From DATAQC01 sp051005135 (lineage in GTDB: Bacteria; Actinomycetota; Acidimicrobiia; Acidimicrobiales; AC-14), in the NCBI GenBank assembly GCA_051005135.1, contig JBPCJQ010000012.1, forward strand, positions 1 through 24,427: 24,427 bases of DNA. The letters are read 5' to 3'. Shown here piece by piece: positions 23,463 through 24,427 of the stretch; the first letter of the stretch is position 1, and every line of letters begins with the position of its first letter. Both the position numbers and the translations under genes were made by a program. The notes below the pieces were generated by a model. It searched no databases. It saw nothing but the letters and a program-made list of their open reading frames with translations, and was not told where the DNA came from.

Positions 23463-24373
23463 CACCGTTGAGCTGAGCGGCCGGGGGCTGCCAGATCCGG
23501 TCGGTACACCCGCTCGGGAGCCACGGGCGGGAGCCAGTGGACTCTGGCCAGCCAGTCGATGGTCGACTCCCACCGGGCCACGTCCATGGCACCGACCATG
23601 CCGTCGGCGAAGGCGTAGGGCTCCAGGAGAGCCCAGCTCTCGCGGGCATGCGCAGGCTCGGCCTCGGGGAAGCGTTGGCAGAAGTCGGCGATGCCGGCCT
23701 CGGGGTCGTCACGCTGGGCCTGAAACGCAGCCCCCACTGCCGCTCGCATACGTTCCACCAACTCGGTCGGGAGATGATCGGCGGCGACCAGGCCGCTGGC
23801 ATAGATGTCGCCGCCCACGTGGACAGCCCTCACCGGCAAACCACCCTTGGCTCGTACCCGGCTGGTGGCGTCGACGAAGGTGGCCACGATGTCTATGTCT
23901 CCCCGCCCCAGGGCATCGGGCCCCTTGACCGGGCCAAGGTCGACGCATATCGGCGCCCCCACGCCCCTGTCGGCCAACGCCTCCACCAGCTCGTCAGCCT
24001 GCCAACCGGTGAGCTCGGTCCTGCCCAGCCGGCGCCCGGCCAGGTCGGCCGGCGCGCGGATGCCCGAGCTCTCGGCCACGATGGCCCCGAGCGGGCTGCG
24101 CTGGTGGATGACCGACACGAAGCGGGCCGGAAAGTGGTCGCCTGCCTCCTTCTGGGCTGCCAGGAAGTAGGTGACACCGGTGAGGCAGAAGTCGGCCCCC
24201 CCGTTGGCCACGCGTTGGGCATTGGTCGTGCCCGGTGGGGGTGGCGGGTCGAGGATCTCCACCACCAGGTCGTAGTCGGCGAACAGACCGCTCGCCACTG
24301 CCGAGAAGTACGGCAGGTGGTACCCGGGGAGTCAGGTGGGGCAGAAAAGGCTCAGTCGCACTCGGTCAGCCAT
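23459..24373 (-). pseudogene. NMT1/THI5-like ABC substrate-binding protein with in-frame TGA
   Basis: Starting at ATG 24373 the frame reads MADRVRLSLFCPT, then TGA (24334-24332), then continues in the same frame as LPGYHLPYFSAVASGLFADY. It stays open to TAG at 23461-23459, about 304 codons in all. The part after the TGA has the family pattern: PGYHLPYF, AVASGLFADYDLVVEIL, NGGADFCLTG, VIHQRSPLGAIVAESSGIRA and DLAGRRLG. Such proteins bind small molecules (thiamine precursors, taurine, nitrate) for uptake. No clear signal peptide is seen and no permease or ATPase is adjacent. The TGA probably replaces TGG (Trp). Either the gene is disabled, or translation restarts at GTG 24298 and makes a 279-residue protein lacking the first strand. 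A sequencing error is the third option. Confidence 0.7.
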
Positions 24374-24381
24374 GGACGCCG

Positions 24382-24387
24382 ATGGTA
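24382..24387 (-). promoter_or_regulatory. Putative -10 element of the substrate-binding protein gene
   Basis: On the minus strand TACCAT fits TANNNT and lies eight bases before ATG 24373, matching the arrangement at other unit-leading genes here. It supports 24373, upstream of the in-frame TGA, as the native start. Confidence 0.35.
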
Positions 24388-24427
24388 TCGACGGCATCCC
24401 CCACCGCGTAAGTGCGCGGGACAGCTA

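Noticed and set aside
23459..24334. TGA recoded as selenocysteine or Trp in the binding protein
   Set aside because: TGA serves as a normal stop for several intact genes in the window, no selenocysteine insertion element was recognised near the codon, and this family is not known to use selenocysteine.

Overview
The window is very GC-rich, gene-dense bacterial DNA (visibly strong G/C at third codon positions). Several things point to a high-GC actinobacterium: a LigC-type ATP-dependent DNA ligase, TreY/TreZ, a BTAD-family regulator, a CtaC with a fused cytochrome c, an actinobacterial CtaG and many GTG/TTG starts. The gene content would suit the Acidimicrobiia, but that placement is inference; no rRNA or other marker is present. 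I saw no tRNA, rRNA or CRISPR array.

Layout. 1-2234 (minus strand): LigC-like ligase, then a principal-like sigma factor, then the first 38 codons of a transketolase that runs off the left edge. 2264-6675 (plus): treY-treZ, the pathway that makes trehalose from maltodextrin, with start and stop codons overlapping. 6679-8251: a divergent pair, a PHP-domain phosphoesterase with a helix-hairpin-helix (minus) and a YfcE-like metallophosphoesterase (plus). 8256-10928 (minus): a large BTAD/SARP-like regulator with an unusual Cys-rich N-terminus. 11040-20429 (plus): a nine-gene cytochrome oxidase locus. 20430-21469: a gene graveyard holding remnants of a DppB-type permease, an MNT/HEPN toxin-antitoxin pair and an IS3-type OrfA. 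21470-23462 (plus): a soluble histidine kinase, an OmpR-type response regulator and a lone receiver domain. 23459-24373 (minus): an NMT1/THI5-like substrate-binding protein with an in-frame TGA at codon 14.

The centrepiece is the oxidase locus. It makes heme O (ctaB) and encodes a complete canonical caa3-type oxidase (ctaC with CuA and heme c, ctaD, ctaE, subunit IV, ctaG). Between ctaB and ctaC lies a second set: a subunit I paralogue that has lost all three CuB histidines, the cross-linked tyrosine and the heme a3 histidine but keeps both low-spin heme histidines; a subunit III paralogue; and a polytopic membrane protein ending in an amicyanin-like type 1 copper domain. This looks like a conserved non-oxygen-reducing electron-transfer module built from oxidase parts, and it is the best candidate here for an undescribed system.

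Two further patterns cross gene borders. A 47-bp double-hairpin repeat sits in frame inside two unrelated genes (treZ and the BTAD gene) and encodes nearly the same peptide in both. Most transcription-unit-leading genes have a TANNNT -10-like hexamer 6-9 bases upstream of their start codon, which suggests widespread leaderless transcription.
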